From Sheuella amnicola (GTDB taxonomy: Bacteria > Pseudomonadota > Gammaproteobacteria > Burkholderiales > Burkholderiaceae_B): a stretch of 64,000 nt of DNA. The DNA is taken from NCBI RefSeq assembly GCF_010499255.1, contig NZ_JAAGRN010000002.1, positions 124,001 through 188,000 on the forward strand. Reading direction: 5' to 3'. The translations under genes were made by a program, and so were the position numbers. The notes beneath the pieces are model-generated. The model worked only from the letters and a program-made list of their open reading frames with translations. It had not been told where the DNA came from and made no database searches. Positions 39,700 to 48,183 of this stretch are shown here, piece after piece; position 1 is the first letter of the stretch; every line of letters starts with the position of its first letter.

Positions 39700-40745
39700 G
39701 ACAAGCATCTAACCGTGGATATGGGCGTGCGCTGATCGCTTGCCTGATTCTCGTTTTACTTGCAGCCTGTTCGAGCAAGCGCGGAGGCGGATACTACAAA
39801 GACGATGGCCCCGAGGCGAATCCTCCCCCGAATCTGCACCTTGTGCCCGATGCCGTTCCGAAAATAGAACCATTAGCTAGCGGCGCAAACAAACCATACA
39901 CAGTATTCGGGCGCAGTTACACCCCTGATACCTCCGGCAAGCCCTATCGAGTTCAGGGGCGAGCGTCCTGGTACGGCAAGAAGTTTCACGGCAACTCGAC
40001 TTCGAACGGGGAACGTTATGACATGTATGCCATGACCGCTGCACACCCCACATTGCCTATTCCCAGCTACGTACGAGTCACTCGTCTCGAGAACAATAAA
40101 ACAGTTGTTTTACGCGTCAATGATCGCGGACCGTTTCACAGCGATCGGATCATCGACTTATCCTATGTGGCCGCATACAAGCTTGGCATGCTCGGACCGG
40201 GCAGCACCGAAGTTTTAGTTGAACGCATCATGCCTGAGCAAATCCGAAACTGGCAACCTGTCCCACCCCGGGATGATGTCGCGGCAACATCTACCACCCC
40301 CGTTGCGCTCGCGGCTCCCGTGATGGCTGAACCCATGCCACTTGGTCCGACATCGAATGTTCAACTGAAACCGGATGGATCACCTACGGCCAAGCCACCC
40401 GAAGATGTCTTGAAATCAACACCTCCGCCTGCCCCTTTACCCCGCGAGTTACCGCCAATCGCATCCTCACAAAACGCAGTCCCGCGCAACGCTACCGTTG
40501 TCGCTCCTAATGCCATGTTTTTACAACTAGGGGCATTTAGCGATCAAGCGAAAGCCCAATCACTCGCAGCGCGCGTTACAGAACAACTGCCTGCGCACGT
40601 GGATGCTCCCGTATTAATCGACCGAAGCGCAAACAATCTATACCGGGTACGGATTGGCCCATTCGCCAGTCGTGATGCAGCCATTCAGGCCCTGTCTCCG
40701 GTAGGCAATGCGACCGGAACGACACCAAGCCTTTCGCTTCCATAA
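39696..40745 (+). CDS. rlpA: Septal ring lytic transglycosylase RlpA (lipoprotein)
   Basis: 349 aa. The lipobox LLAAC gives a lipidated C25. The double-psi beta-barrel (about 85-180) contains GRASWYGKKFHGNSTSNGERYDMYAMTAAHPTLP and the catalytic-type VNDRGPFHSDRIIDLS. A Pro/Ala-rich linker (about 185-265) leads to a C-terminal SPOR domain (FLQLGAFSDQAKAQSLAARV...YRVRIGPFASRDAAIQAL) that targets denuded septal glycan. Family members cleave naked glycan strands at division sites. It converges on rsmI with two bases between stops. Confidence 0.93.
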   Translation: MRQASNRGYGRALIACLILVLLAACSSKRGGGYYKDDGPEANPPPNLHLVPDAVPKIEPLASGANKPYTVFGRSYTPDTSGKPYRVQGRASWYGKKFHGNSTSNGERYDMYAMTAAHPTLPIPSYVRVTRLENNKTVVLRVNDRGPFHSDRIIDLSYVAAYKLGMLGPGSTEVLVERIMPEQIRNWQPVPPRDDVAATSTTPVALAAPVMAEPMPLGPTSNVQLKPDGSPTAKPPEDVLKSTPPPAPLPRELPPIASSQNAVPRNATVVAPNAMFLQLGAFSDQAKAQSLAARVTEQLPAHVDAPVLIDRSANNLYRVRIGPFASRDAAIQALSPVGNATGTTPSLSLP

Positions 40746-40747
40746 GA

Positions 40748-41695
40748 TCATTTAGGCTTGCGAGACAAAGCGCGCGCATAAAGTAAATCCCGCGACAAGC
40801 CAGTTGCACGCGCCGCGATACGGGCAGCATCACGAACCGAAACTGTTTCAAGCAATGCGTCCAGCCATGAATCGACAGAGGCTGTGTTTGTGGCTTGATC
40901 GACCGACTCATCGGACACACCATCACGATCTTGCGCATGCAATATCACCACGTACTCGCCCTGCTCCCGATGGGGGTCGCCCTTAATCCACAGGGGCGCC
41001 TGCGCAAGCGGCATGGTTGCCACCTCCTCGAACCTTTTAGTCAATTCTCTTGCGAACGAGACCTTTCGAAGCGGGCCGGCAACCGAAAGCAAATCCTGCA
41101 AGCTTGAGGCAATACGATGCGGAGCTTCATAATAAATCATAGCCGCCGGCAACCCCGAAAACTGCTTGAACCAACGCTGTCGCGCCATAGATTTGGTTGG
41201 CGCGAACCCGGCAAACAAAAAGCCCGGCATGGCATCCGTCGTGACACCTGTGGCCATTAAAGCCGTGATCACGGCACTAGGGCCAGGCAATGGAACAACT
41301 TTGAATCCTGCCTCATGGACAGACTGAACCACCCGTCCCCCAGGGTCGCTCACCGCAGGGGCGCCAGCATCGGACACCAGCGCGACACGCTGCCCTGTCC
41401 GAAGCCTCTCGACAATCGCCTGAGCGGCACTGACCTCGTTGTGACGGTGAGCGGACATAAGCGGGGTTGCAATACCCCACGCATCAAGCAACGTGCGTGT
41501 CGCGCGCGTATCTTCTGCGGCAATGATATCCGCCCGACTCAACGCTTGCCAGGCTCTTAACGTCAGATCGCCAAGATTGCCGATCGGCGTTGCCACCACG
41601 TATAAGGCGTGACTCGGCCAGGATTGCGCATCAACGCGCGACCCCACTCGCGCCCACGCCTCGGGCACATCCTCGGATAGGACATTTTCAGTCAT
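40748..41695 (-). CDS. rsmI: 16S rRNA (cytidine1402-2'-O)-methyltransferase RsmI
   Basis: 315 aa from ATG 41695. The tetrapyrrole-methylase-type SAM fold opens ALYVVATPIGNLGDLTLRAWQALSRADIIAAEDTRATRTLL. Then come VALVSDAGAPAVSDPGGRVV and VVPLPGPSAVITALMATG, diagnostic of RsmI. A frame extending to 41752 exists, but the conserved region begins after 41695. It is divergent from yraN, the same neighbourhood as in enterobacteria, although the lipoprotein LpoA that sits between them there is missing. Confidence 0.95.
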   Translation of the reverse strand: MTENVLSEDVPEAWARVGSRVDAQSWPSHALYVVATPIGNLGDLTLRAWQALSRADIIAAEDTRATRTLLDAWGIATPLMSAHRHNEVSAAQAIVERLRTGQRVALVSDAGAPAVSDPGGRVVQSVHEAGFKVVPLPGPSAVITALMATGVTTDAMPGFLFAGFAPTKSMARQRWFKQFSGLPAAMIYYEAPHRIASSLQDLLSVAGPLRKVSFARELTKRFEEVATMPLAQAPLWIKGDPHREQGEYVVILHAQDRDGVSDESVDQATNTASVDSWLDALLETVSVRDAARIAARATGLSRDLLYARALSRKPK

Positions 41696-41734
41696 AAGGG
41701 AACAATTCAAACCATCGTTATGGCAGTTTAGAGC

Positions 41735-42289
41735 ATGTTTTTCACCAAGCATTCAACAATGACTCATTTTTTGGACCCCGATTTAGCTCTTTTTCATTTG
41801 GCACGCCAAGCACAGAGAAACGCAGAAAGATGTCATCGGCGCCGTAAAAATCAAATCCAGCAAAAGTCGGTAGCCTTTGGCGCCTCATCGGATTCGGGAC
41901 GAAATGCTGTAAAACGATCCGCTCGCCAGGCCCGGGGCGATGAGTACGAGGCAAGAGCAAGCGCATTTTTGAGAAAGGCAAACCTCATCATTCTTGAGCA
42001 TCAATTGCACAGCCCCTTCGGCGAGATTGATCTGATCGCCCGCGACGAAGTCAATTTAATCTTTATCGAAGTACGGTCGCGGTCAAGCGGACTCTACGGA
42101 GGCGCCGCAGCCAGTGTGACTCCGGCCAAACAGAGGAAAATGATTCTCACCGCCCAATGGTGGTTGCCGGCACTGACCAGACGCTACTTCAATGGGATAT
42201 TGCCACCTTGCAGATTCGACGTAATCGCCTTTGAAGCAACGCGGGTATTCTGGTGTAAAGATGCCGTACGAATCCGGCAAGATAAGTGA
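41735..42289 (+). CDS. yraN: YraN/UPF0102 family nuclease-like protein with long N-terminal extension
   Basis: 184 aa. The UPF0102 core starts at about residue 66 (ARGDEYEARASAFLRKANLIILEHQLHSPFGEIDLIARD...LIFIEVRSRSS) with the restriction-endonuclease-like EIDLIARD...FIEVRSR catalytic motif. The first ~65 residues are basic, helical and not part of the family. No in-frame start lies nearer the core; ATG 41759 is the alternative to 41735. The usual family length is about 120-140 aa. Its role is unproven, possibly DNA processing. Confidence 0.83.
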   Translation: MFFTKHSTMTHFLDPDLALFHLARQAQRNAERCHRRRKNQIQQKSVAFGASSDSGRNAVKRSARQARGDEYEARASAFLRKANLIILEHQLHSPFGEIDLIARDEVNLIFIEVRSRSSGLYGGAAASVTPAKQRKMILTAQWWLPALTRRYFNGILPPCRFDVIAFEATRVFWCKDAVRIRQDK

Positions 42290-42322
42290 GATAATGAAAC
42301 TAATCTTTTTATACAAAATGCC

Positions 42323-42916
42323 ATGGATCTCACCCCGAAACTCATCGCCCACTTCGAAGACAATATACAAGCCACCCGTCGCAGCATGGATGCCCTGTGC
42401 AACCCGCTGCGCCTGGCGATCGACTTGTGTTTTGGATCAGTGACCAATAATGCAAAAATCCTGGCCTGCGGTAATGGTGGATCGGCTGCGGATGCGCAAC
42501 ACTTTATTGCCGAACTTGTCGGTCGATTCGAGAGGGACAGATTGCCGCTTGCCGGTATCGCGCTCAATACCGACACATCAATCATGACTGCTGTCGGAAA
42601 CGACTACAGCTTCGATCAGATTTTCAGCCGTCAGGTCAGCGCCCTGGGACAGCACGGGGACGTGCTCGTGGCGATTTCGACTAGCGGCAATTCTGCAAAC
42701 GTCAAATTGGCGATCGAAGCCGCCCATGAGCGAGACATGCACGTAATCGCACTGACGGGAAAAGGCGGAGGAGCCATCGGCGAAATGCTGAATGACGGCG
42801 ATATCCATTTATGCGTGCCTCACGACAGAACCATGAGAATCCAGGAAGTCCACATTCTCTTGTTGCATTTACTATGCGATGGCATTGACACTCTTTTGCT
42901 TGGAGAAGCAAATTGA
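42323..42916 (+). CDS. gmhA: SIS-domain phosphoheptose isomerase family protein (GmhA/DiaA)
   Basis: 197 aa. The SIS fold has ILACGNGGSAADAQHFIAELVGRFE and VAISTSGNSANVKLAIEAAHERDMHVIALTGKGGG. Active-site-like features fit GmhA (sedoheptulose-7-phosphate isomerase, for LPS heptose). Gene order (rsmI, yraN, this gene, dolP) and the IALNTDTSIMTAVGND segment fit DiaA, the DnaA initiator-associating relative. I cannot decide by eye. It lacks an RBS; TATACA ends eight bases before the ATG. Confidence 0.85.
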   Translation: MDLTPKLIAHFEDNIQATRRSMDALCNPLRLAIDLCFGSVTNNAKILACGNGGSAADAQHFIAELVGRFERDRLPLAGIALNTDTSIMTAVGNDYSFDQIFSRQVSALGQHGDVLVAISTSGNSANVKLAIEAAHERDMHVIALTGKGGGAIGEMLNDGDIHLCVPHDRTMRIQEVHILLLHLLCDGIDTLLLGEAN

Positions 42917-43692
42917 CATTTCTAAAGCGCCTTACCCGCCCGCTGGCTTGTATTGTTTTGCTAAGTGGCGTTGCAGTTTCAATGCAAGGTTGTGTTCCGC
43001 TTGTCGTGGGTGGTGCTGCAGCGGCAACTGCCGGAGTTGTCGTTGTCGACCGTAGATCAGCCATGCAACAAGCCGACGACCTCACGATCGAGCTGAAGGT
43101 CAACAATGAGATGCGCAACCGATACGGCGATGTGGCGCGCATCAATGCGACCGTATACAACGGTGTTGTTTTGCTTACCGGCGAATCGCTCAATCAGGAA
43201 ATCAAGACTCAGGCTGCGGAAATCGCAAGCAAAATTGATAAGGTCAAATCTGTTGTCAACCAAATAGTGGTCGTAGAAGAAATCTCGCCCTTCTCGGTCA
43301 TCACCAACGACACGTGGATCACATCCAAAGTCATCGCCACGCTTGCGACCACCAAGGAAGTCCCTTCGCGCACTATCGTCGTCACTACAGTACGTAGTGT
43401 CGTTTACCTGATGGGCATGGTGACGCAGCATGAAGGTGATGTTGCAGCAGCTGCTGCCGCGCAGGTCAGTGGAGTTCGTCGAGTCGAAAAACTATTTCAG
43501 ATTATCACCCCGGCAGAAGCCAACAGGCTCGATAGCATGACCGGTACCCGCACTACACCGAAAGGTGAAGGCGCACCAATCGGCGAAGGTTCGACGGGAG
43601 GTGTTCAACAGGGCGGCGCCATGCAAGATGGCGGCGCAGTTGAAGTGCCCGCCGTACCTAGCGGCACTGTCCAGGCAATACCGATCCAATGA
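42913..43692 (+). CDS. dolP: BON-domain outer-membrane lipoprotein DolP (YraP-like)
   Basis: 259 aa. The start is TTG, overlapping the previous stop (TTGA), strongly supported by GGAGAAG seven bases upstream. The signal peptide ends SMQGC with C27 lipidated, the same QGC context as in DolP. Two BON domains follow (about 55-120 and 130-200; SVVNQIVV, NDTWITSKVIATL, YLMGMVTQ). A Gly-rich tail of about 50 residues (210-259) extends beyond the usual end. DolP binds anionic lipid and supports outer-membrane integrity. It overlaps moeB by four bases. Confidence 0.92.
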   Translation: MTFLKRLTRPLACIVLLSGVAVSMQGCVPLVVGGAAAATAGVVVVDRRSAMQQADDLTIELKVNNEMRNRYGDVARINATVYNGVVLLTGESLNQEIKTQAAEIASKIDKVKSVVNQIVVVEEISPFSVITNDTWITSKVIATLATTKEVPSRTIVVTTVRSVVYLMGMVTQHEGDVAAAAAAQVSGVRRVEKLFQIITPAEANRLDSMTGTRTTPKGEGAPIGEGSTGGVQQGGAMQDGGAVEVPAVPSGTVQAIPIQ

Positions 43693-44444
43693 ACGACGAC
43701 CAACTGCTTCGGTACGCCCGGCACATATTGCTGGACGAATTGGGCATAGAGGGGCAAGAGAAACTTCTGGCTGCCAAGGTATTAGTGGTTGGAGCCGGAG
43801 GACTCGGATCCCCTACGGCGATGTATCTGGCCTCAGCAGGGATTGGCCATATCATTCTTGCCGATCATGATACTGTCGAGATCAGCAATCTGCAGCGACA
43901 GATTTTGCACACAACCGACCGGCTCGGACATTTCAAGGCCGAGTCCGGACGTCAAACCATGTTGGCACTCAATCCGAGCATCAAAGTTGAAACCAGAACT
44001 TTGCGTATGGATCAAACATCACTCGATGAAGAAATCCGTTCTGTAGACCTGGTTGTCGACTGTACGGACAACTTTGCGACGCGGCACGCGATCAATCGCA
44101 GTTGTGTCATGCATCAAAAGCCTCTTGTTTCCGGTGCGGCGATCCGCTTCGAGGGTCAGATCAGCGTATTCGATCCGCGATTGCCTGATGCGCCGTGTTA
44201 TCACTGCCTGTTTCCGGAAGCTGAGGACGTAGAACCAGTCAGTTGCGCAACAACTGGAGTCTTTGCGCCATTAGTCGGCATTATCGGTAGCATGCAGGCC
44301 GCCGAGGCAATTAAAGTTCTGGCGGGCATCGGCACCCCACTTGCCGGACGCCTACTGATTCTGGACGCATTGGACATGCAGTGGCACAGCGTGCGGATTC
44401 GGCGCGATCCAGGATGTGGCGTTTGCCACAAACAAGTTGCCTAG
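43689..44444 (+). CDS. moeB: MoeB/ThiF family sulfur-carrier adenylyltransferase
   Basis: 251 aa. The ATP-binding glycine motif VVGAGGLGSP is at about 34-42, then DTVEISNLQRQILHTTDRLG, the catalytic-loop C186 (VSCATTGVFAPLVGI) and two zinc CX2C pairs (C170/C173, C243/C246). It adenylates the C-terminal glycine of MoaD, or of ThiS. No rhodanese domain is fused. ThiG is encoded in this window without a ThiF, so this enzyme could serve both pathways (inference). Confidence 0.92.
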   Translation: MNDDQLLRYARHILLDELGIEGQEKLLAAKVLVVGAGGLGSPTAMYLASAGIGHIILADHDTVEISNLQRQILHTTDRLGHFKAESGRQTMLALNPSIKVETRTLRMDQTSLDEEIRSVDLVVDCTDNFATRHAINRSCVMHQKPLVSGAAIRFEGQISVFDPRLPDAPCYHCLFPEAEDVEPVSCATTGVFAPLVGIIGSMQAAEAIKVLAGIGTPLAGRLLILDALDMQWHSVRIRRDPGCGVCHKQVA

Positions 44445-44462
44445 CTTATTTGGTGAATTGAT

Positions 44463-45251
44463 TCAGGCTCCACGAACCGGGCGTCGTTGCAGCAACAGAT
44501 GTCCGATCGAATTCACGCGTAAATCAACAAAATCGGGGCGACCACTTTTACCGTGTGCAAAAGGTGTGCCGGGATGAAATACGTGAACGGTTCTCATGCC
44601 AGCCGCCCGGGCACCGCGAAGGTTTTCAAGCGTATCCTCGACCAAAATAGCCCGACGAGGGGAAACGCCCTCATGCGCAAGGATATAACGCATAATCGAG
44701 ACGGATGGCTTTGGACGGTAGTGCCCATGCACCAGCATCTCTTCAACACCCCATAGACTATCGAAACAACGCAAAATTCGCAGATGCTTGAGAACAGCAC
44801 GCGCGTAATGAAGAGGTGCATTGGTCACCAGGACTTTACGCCCGGGCAACCGGCTGAGCTTGGATGCCAATCCTGTTTCAGCACGAATGAGTGGGGCGAC
44901 ATCAAAACTATGACTGCGATGCAAAAATGATCGGGCACTTATTCCATGGTGCTTAACCATCCCGATCATCGTTGCGCCGTAACGTCTCCAATACTTGGTC
45001 CTGAGGACGTTAGCTGTTTGCTCATCGACATTCAGGCTTTCCATCACCGCGGCAGTCATGCCGATATTGATTTCCTTGAATATCCTGAATGAAGTGTCGT
45101 GAAGGGTGTTATCGAGGTCAAAAAACCAGACCGGCCCCTTGCCCTCGTTCTTAAGATGAACATGCCCTTGGTGCGTCAGGGATGCTGTGCCATGCACCCT
45201 CGCGCGCCTAGTGCGCACGGGAGGATGCTGTAATTGACGCCGGATCGTCAC
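44463..45251 (-). CDS. HAD-family pyrimidine 5'-nucleotidase
   Basis: 262 aa. The HAD motif I is WFFDLDNTLHD (DxD), a helical cap follows, motif II is KVLVTNAPLHYA, and motifs III/IV are KPS...ILVEDTLENLRGARAAGMRTVHV. This matches the SDT1/PPM1-type nucleotidase subfamily found next to argB in Burkholderiales. It probably dephosphorylates pyrimidine or related nucleotides. The first ~30 residues are basic and outside the fold; a GTG at 45197 is an alternative start. It is seven bases after argB. Confidence 0.87.
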   Translation of the reverse strand: MTIRRQLQHPPVRTRRARVHGTASLTHQGHVHLKNEGKGPVWFFDLDNTLHDTSFRIFKEINIGMTAAVMESLNVDEQTANVLRTKYWRRYGATMIGMVKHHGISARSFLHRSHSFDVAPLIRAETGLASKLSRLPGRKVLVTNAPLHYARAVLKHLRILRCFDSLWGVEEMLVHGHYRPKPSVSIMRYILAHEGVSPRRAILVEDTLENLRGARAAGMRTVHVFHPGTPFAHGKSGRPDFVDLRVNSIGHLLLQRRPVRGA

Positions 45252-45258
45252 CGGCGAA

Positions 45259-46155
45259 TTACTCGGAGGTAATCATTGTGCCCACACCCCGATCAGTCAG
45301 GATTTCGAGCAACAAGCAATGAGGAACGCGACCATCCACAACATGAACATATTTAACGCCATTGCGCGCCGCATCTAATGCCGAAGAAATTTTAGGCAGC
45401 ATTCCACCGGAAATAGTGCCATCGGCAAAAAGTGCATCAATCGTCGTCGCAGACAACGTGCGCAACAAGTTGCCGTCTTTATCCAATACGCCGGGCGTGT
45501 TGGTCATCATCAACAACTTTTCGGCACCCAGCACATCGGCAATTTTGCCGGCCACGATATCCGCATTGATGTTGTACGCCAACCCATCCACGCCATATCC
45601 GATCGGAGAAATCACGGGAATAAACTGATCGTCTTGCAATGCTTTCACGACCGCAGGGTCAATCGCCTCAATCTCACCAACAAAACCGATATCGATTGGC
45701 TTGGACGGATCATCTTTATTAGCCATCATTTTCTTGGCAGCGCGAATCAAGCCGCCATCCTTGCCGGTCAAACCAACCGCCTTGCCGCCTGCCTCGTTGA
45801 TCATCAACACAATATCCTGCTGCACCTGACCACCAAGCACCCACTCGACGACCTCCATCGTCTCGGCATCTGTAACCCGCATACCCTGAATGAATGTGCC
45901 TTGCTTGCCGATACGCTTCAGTGCTTCATCGATTTGCGGTCCTCCGCCATGCACAACGATAGGGTTCAGGCCGATCAACTTCAGCAATACGACATCATGC
46001 GCGAAACTGCGTTGCAAAACCTCTTCCGTCATGGCGTTGCCACCGTATTTGATGACGATTGTTTTGCCGTGATATTGCTTGATGTACGGCAAACTTTCGG
46101 AAAGCACATTAGCGACAACTGATGCGGGAGTCGTTGAATCGGTTTGACTGGTCAT
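45259..46155 (-). CDS. argB: Acetylglutamate kinase ArgB
   Basis: 298 aa, amino-acid kinase fold. Key parts are [12 protein letters not shown] (ATP), [18 protein letters not shown] (substrate), [32 protein letters not shown] and [27 protein letters not shown]. It phosphorylates N-acetylglutamate in arginine synthesis. A 72-base gap separates it from the upstream TlpA-like gene and holds a tandem 9-mer TTAATCGGA, so it probably has its own promoter. Confidence 0.97.
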   Translation of the reverse strand: MTSQTDSTTPASVVANVLSESLPYIKQYHGKTIVIKYGGNAMTEEVLQRSFAHDVVLLKLIGLNPIVVHGGGPQIDEALKRIGKQGTFIQGMRVTDAETMEVVEWVLGGQVQQDIVLMINEAGGKAVGLTGKDGGLIRAAKKMMANKDDPSKPIDIGFVGEIEAIDPAVVKALQDDQFIPVISPIGYGVDGLAYNINADIVAGKIADVLGAEKLLMMTNTPGVLDKDGNLLRTLSATTIDALFADGTISGGMLPKISSALDAARNGVKYVHVVDGRVPHCLLLEILTDRGVGTMITSE

Positions 46156-46226
46156 GGCGCAGATGAATGGGTTGGAGATAAATTAATCGGAATGTTTTGA
46201 GATCGAATGATTTAATCGGATGTGCA

Positions 46227-46718
46227 TCAGCTCGCCAATGCTTTTTCGAGCGTAGCCCGAAACTCGGCCTTGTCGTAATCACCTACATAACGCTTGATGA
46301 TCTGACCGTCCTTACCGATCAAAAACGCGGTAGGAGTCAATTTAACGTCTCCAAACGCTTTTGCAACCACACCGCGCGAATCAAGCGCGACGGTGAACGG
46401 GATATTGCGCGTTTCCACGAAATTAACCACGTAGTTAGCCGGATCGTATTGCATGGCGACGGCGATGACATCGAATCCCTGATCCTTGTATTTATTGAAG
46501 TTTTCGACATTATTCGGCATTTGCGCAACGCAGGTCACACAACTGGTTGCCCAGAACTTGACCAGAACGACCTTGCCGCGCAACTCGGAGGTCGTGATCT
46601 GCTTACCAGTAAGCGTCGAAAAGGTTACCTCGGGAGCCTGCTTGACGGGACGCGAAACAAACCAAAATGCTCCGCCACCCAAAGCAATGACAAGCGCCAG
46701 AATAAAAAGCTTTTTCAT
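46227..46718 (-). CDS. TlpA-like thioredoxin-fold disulfide reductase, membrane anchored
   Basis: 163 aa from ATG 46718. One N-terminal hydrophobic anchor (about 4-21) precedes a periplasmic AhpC/TSA-type thioredoxin domain with the active-site pair C60-V-T-C63 and a cis-proline region in LTPTAFLIGKDGQIIKRYVGD. Such proteins keep periplasmic thiols reduced, for example in cytochrome c or metalloprotein assembly. The CVTC dipeptide is not that of classic TlpA, CcmG or DsbA. The ATG shares one base with the ctpA stop (TGATG), so they are coupled. Confidence 0.87.
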   Translation of the reverse strand: MKKLFILALVIALGGGAFWFVSRPVKQAPEVTFSTLTGKQITTSELRGKVVLVKFWATSCVTCVAQMPNNVENFNKYKDQGFDVIAVAMQYDPANYVVNFVETRNIPFTVALDSRGVVAKAFGDVKLTPTAFLIGKDGQIIKRYVGDYDKAEFRATLEKALAS

Positions 46719-48133
46719 CACTTCTTCTTGCCCGTTTTACTCTCCGTAGCGGCTCCCTCTGCCGATGCGGTCTTAGGGCGCAAAGTCGCCTTCTGTACAG
46801 GCTTGCCTTCGAGATAATTCACGGCTTGCTGTAACTGAAAATCTTCAGGTGAACCAAACTGGAAGACTTTGCTTGTATCTGCAAGCTCGGCTTCAGGCGC
46901 GGTAGATTTACCCTCAGTTTCGGTTGCCTGACTATTCGTGAGATGCCGTTGTAAATCCGCTTCCCGTGAAGCACGGAACAAATCACCTTCGGCTGTATCG
47001 GCCACAACAACATCGGGCACAATTCCAGTAGCCTGAATCGACCGACCGCTAGGTGTGAAGTAACGTGAAGTGGTCAGCTTGATTGCCGTCGAATCCGAAA
47101 TAGGCAAAACAACCTGCACGGATCCTTTACCGAACGTTCGGTTACCCATAATAGTCGCGCGCTTATGATCCTGCAGAGCGCCGGCAACAATTTCTGAAGC
47201 AGAGGCGGATCCAACGTTCACCAGCACAACCATCGGAACGGTTTTGACCCAACCCGGCAATCCGGTTAGATAATCCGAATCCCCTCGCGCATAGTCTGCT
47301 GAATTGGCCATGTACTTGTGTTTGGAATCGGGAGCACGACCATCGGTCGACACCACCAACACATCAGGCTTCAAGAAAGCAGCGGACACCCCAATCGCGC
47401 TATTGAGCAGACCACCGGGGTCATTGCGCATATCAAGAATAAGTCCGCGAGGCGCACCTTTGGCCCCCAACTCCTTTAGATGACGGACAAGATCGGCTCC
47501 GGTTTTTTCCTGAAACTGAGCGATTCTCACATACGCGATATTGTCATCGAGCATTTTGCTTCGAACGCTCCGCACGCGAATCGTATCGCGCACAATCTTG
47601 ACTACGATAGGTTGGGTTTGGCCTTCGCGCACAATCGTCAAGGTGATAGGTGTCTTGACTTTTCCTCGCATCATTTTGACCGCTTCGGTCAAACTCATAC
47701 CCTTGGTGGAAGTATTGTCGATCTTGACGATCAAATCACCCGCACGAATACCCGCTCTCGCAGCCGGAGTATCCTCGATCGGTGATATGACCTTGACAAC
47801 ACCATCTTCGGTTCCGACTTCAATTCCCAAGCCGCCGAATTCGCCTTGCGTGGCAGTCTGCATTTCCTTGAAGGCATCAGCATCCAGATAGGCGGAATGG
47901 GGATCCAGGTCGGACAACATGCCCGAAATAGCACCATCGATCAACTTCTTGTCGCCGACTGGCTCTACGTAGTTGTTCTTGATTGCGGCAAAAACACTCG
48001 AAAACTGCCTGAGTTCATCCAAAGGCAACGTTGAGCCACGTTGCGCAACCGCACTGATCCCCAGACTGAGAAGGATGCCGGCAACCACGCCGGCAGAAAC
48101 CAGACCGAAACTGCGAAATTTTCTAGTGCCCAT
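46718..48133 (-). CDS. ctpA: S41-family C-terminal processing peptidase CtpA/Prc
   Basis: 471 aa from ATG 48133. A signal or anchor segment (about 8-30), a PDZ domain (about 95-170; GLGIEVGTEDGVVKVISPIEDTPAARAGIRAGD), and a protease core with the Ser in NVGSASASEIVAGAL and the Lys in RTFGKGSVQVV. It degrades or trims periplasmic proteins, often peptidoglycan hydrolases. Its neighbour EnvC activates such hydrolases, which makes an envelope-remodelling operon likely. The Lys/Thr/Ala-rich C-terminus is low complexity. Confidence 0.94.
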   Translation of the reverse strand: MGTRKFRSFGLVSAGVVAGILLSLGISAVAQRGSTLPLDELRQFSSVFAAIKNNYVEPVGDKKLIDGAISGMLSDLDPHSAYLDADAFKEMQTATQGEFGGLGIEVGTEDGVVKVISPIEDTPAARAGIRAGDLIVKIDNTSTKGMSLTEAVKMMRGKVKTPITLTIVREGQTQPIVVKIVRDTIRVRSVRSKMLDDNIAYVRIAQFQEKTGADLVRHLKELGAKGAPRGLILDMRNDPGGLLNSAIGVSAAFLKPDVLVVSTDGRAPDSKHKYMANSADYARGDSDYLTGLPGWVKTVPMVVLVNVGSASASEIVAGALQDHKRATIMGNRTFGKGSVQVVLPISDSTAIKLTTSRYFTPSGRSIQATGIVPDVVVADTAEGDLFRASREADLQRHLTNSQATETEGKSTAPEAELADTSKVFQFGSPEDFQLQQAVNYLEGKPVQKATLRPKTASAEGAATESKTGKKK

Positions 48134-48183
48134 GCACGTTCCCGAATAAAACACTCACTATGCTGCCATTGGCAGAGATTTCT

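Noticed and set aside
46197-46817. Plus-strand open frame of 206 codons
   Set aside because: It is antisense to the TlpA-like gene and the end of ctpA; composition and content look non-coding.
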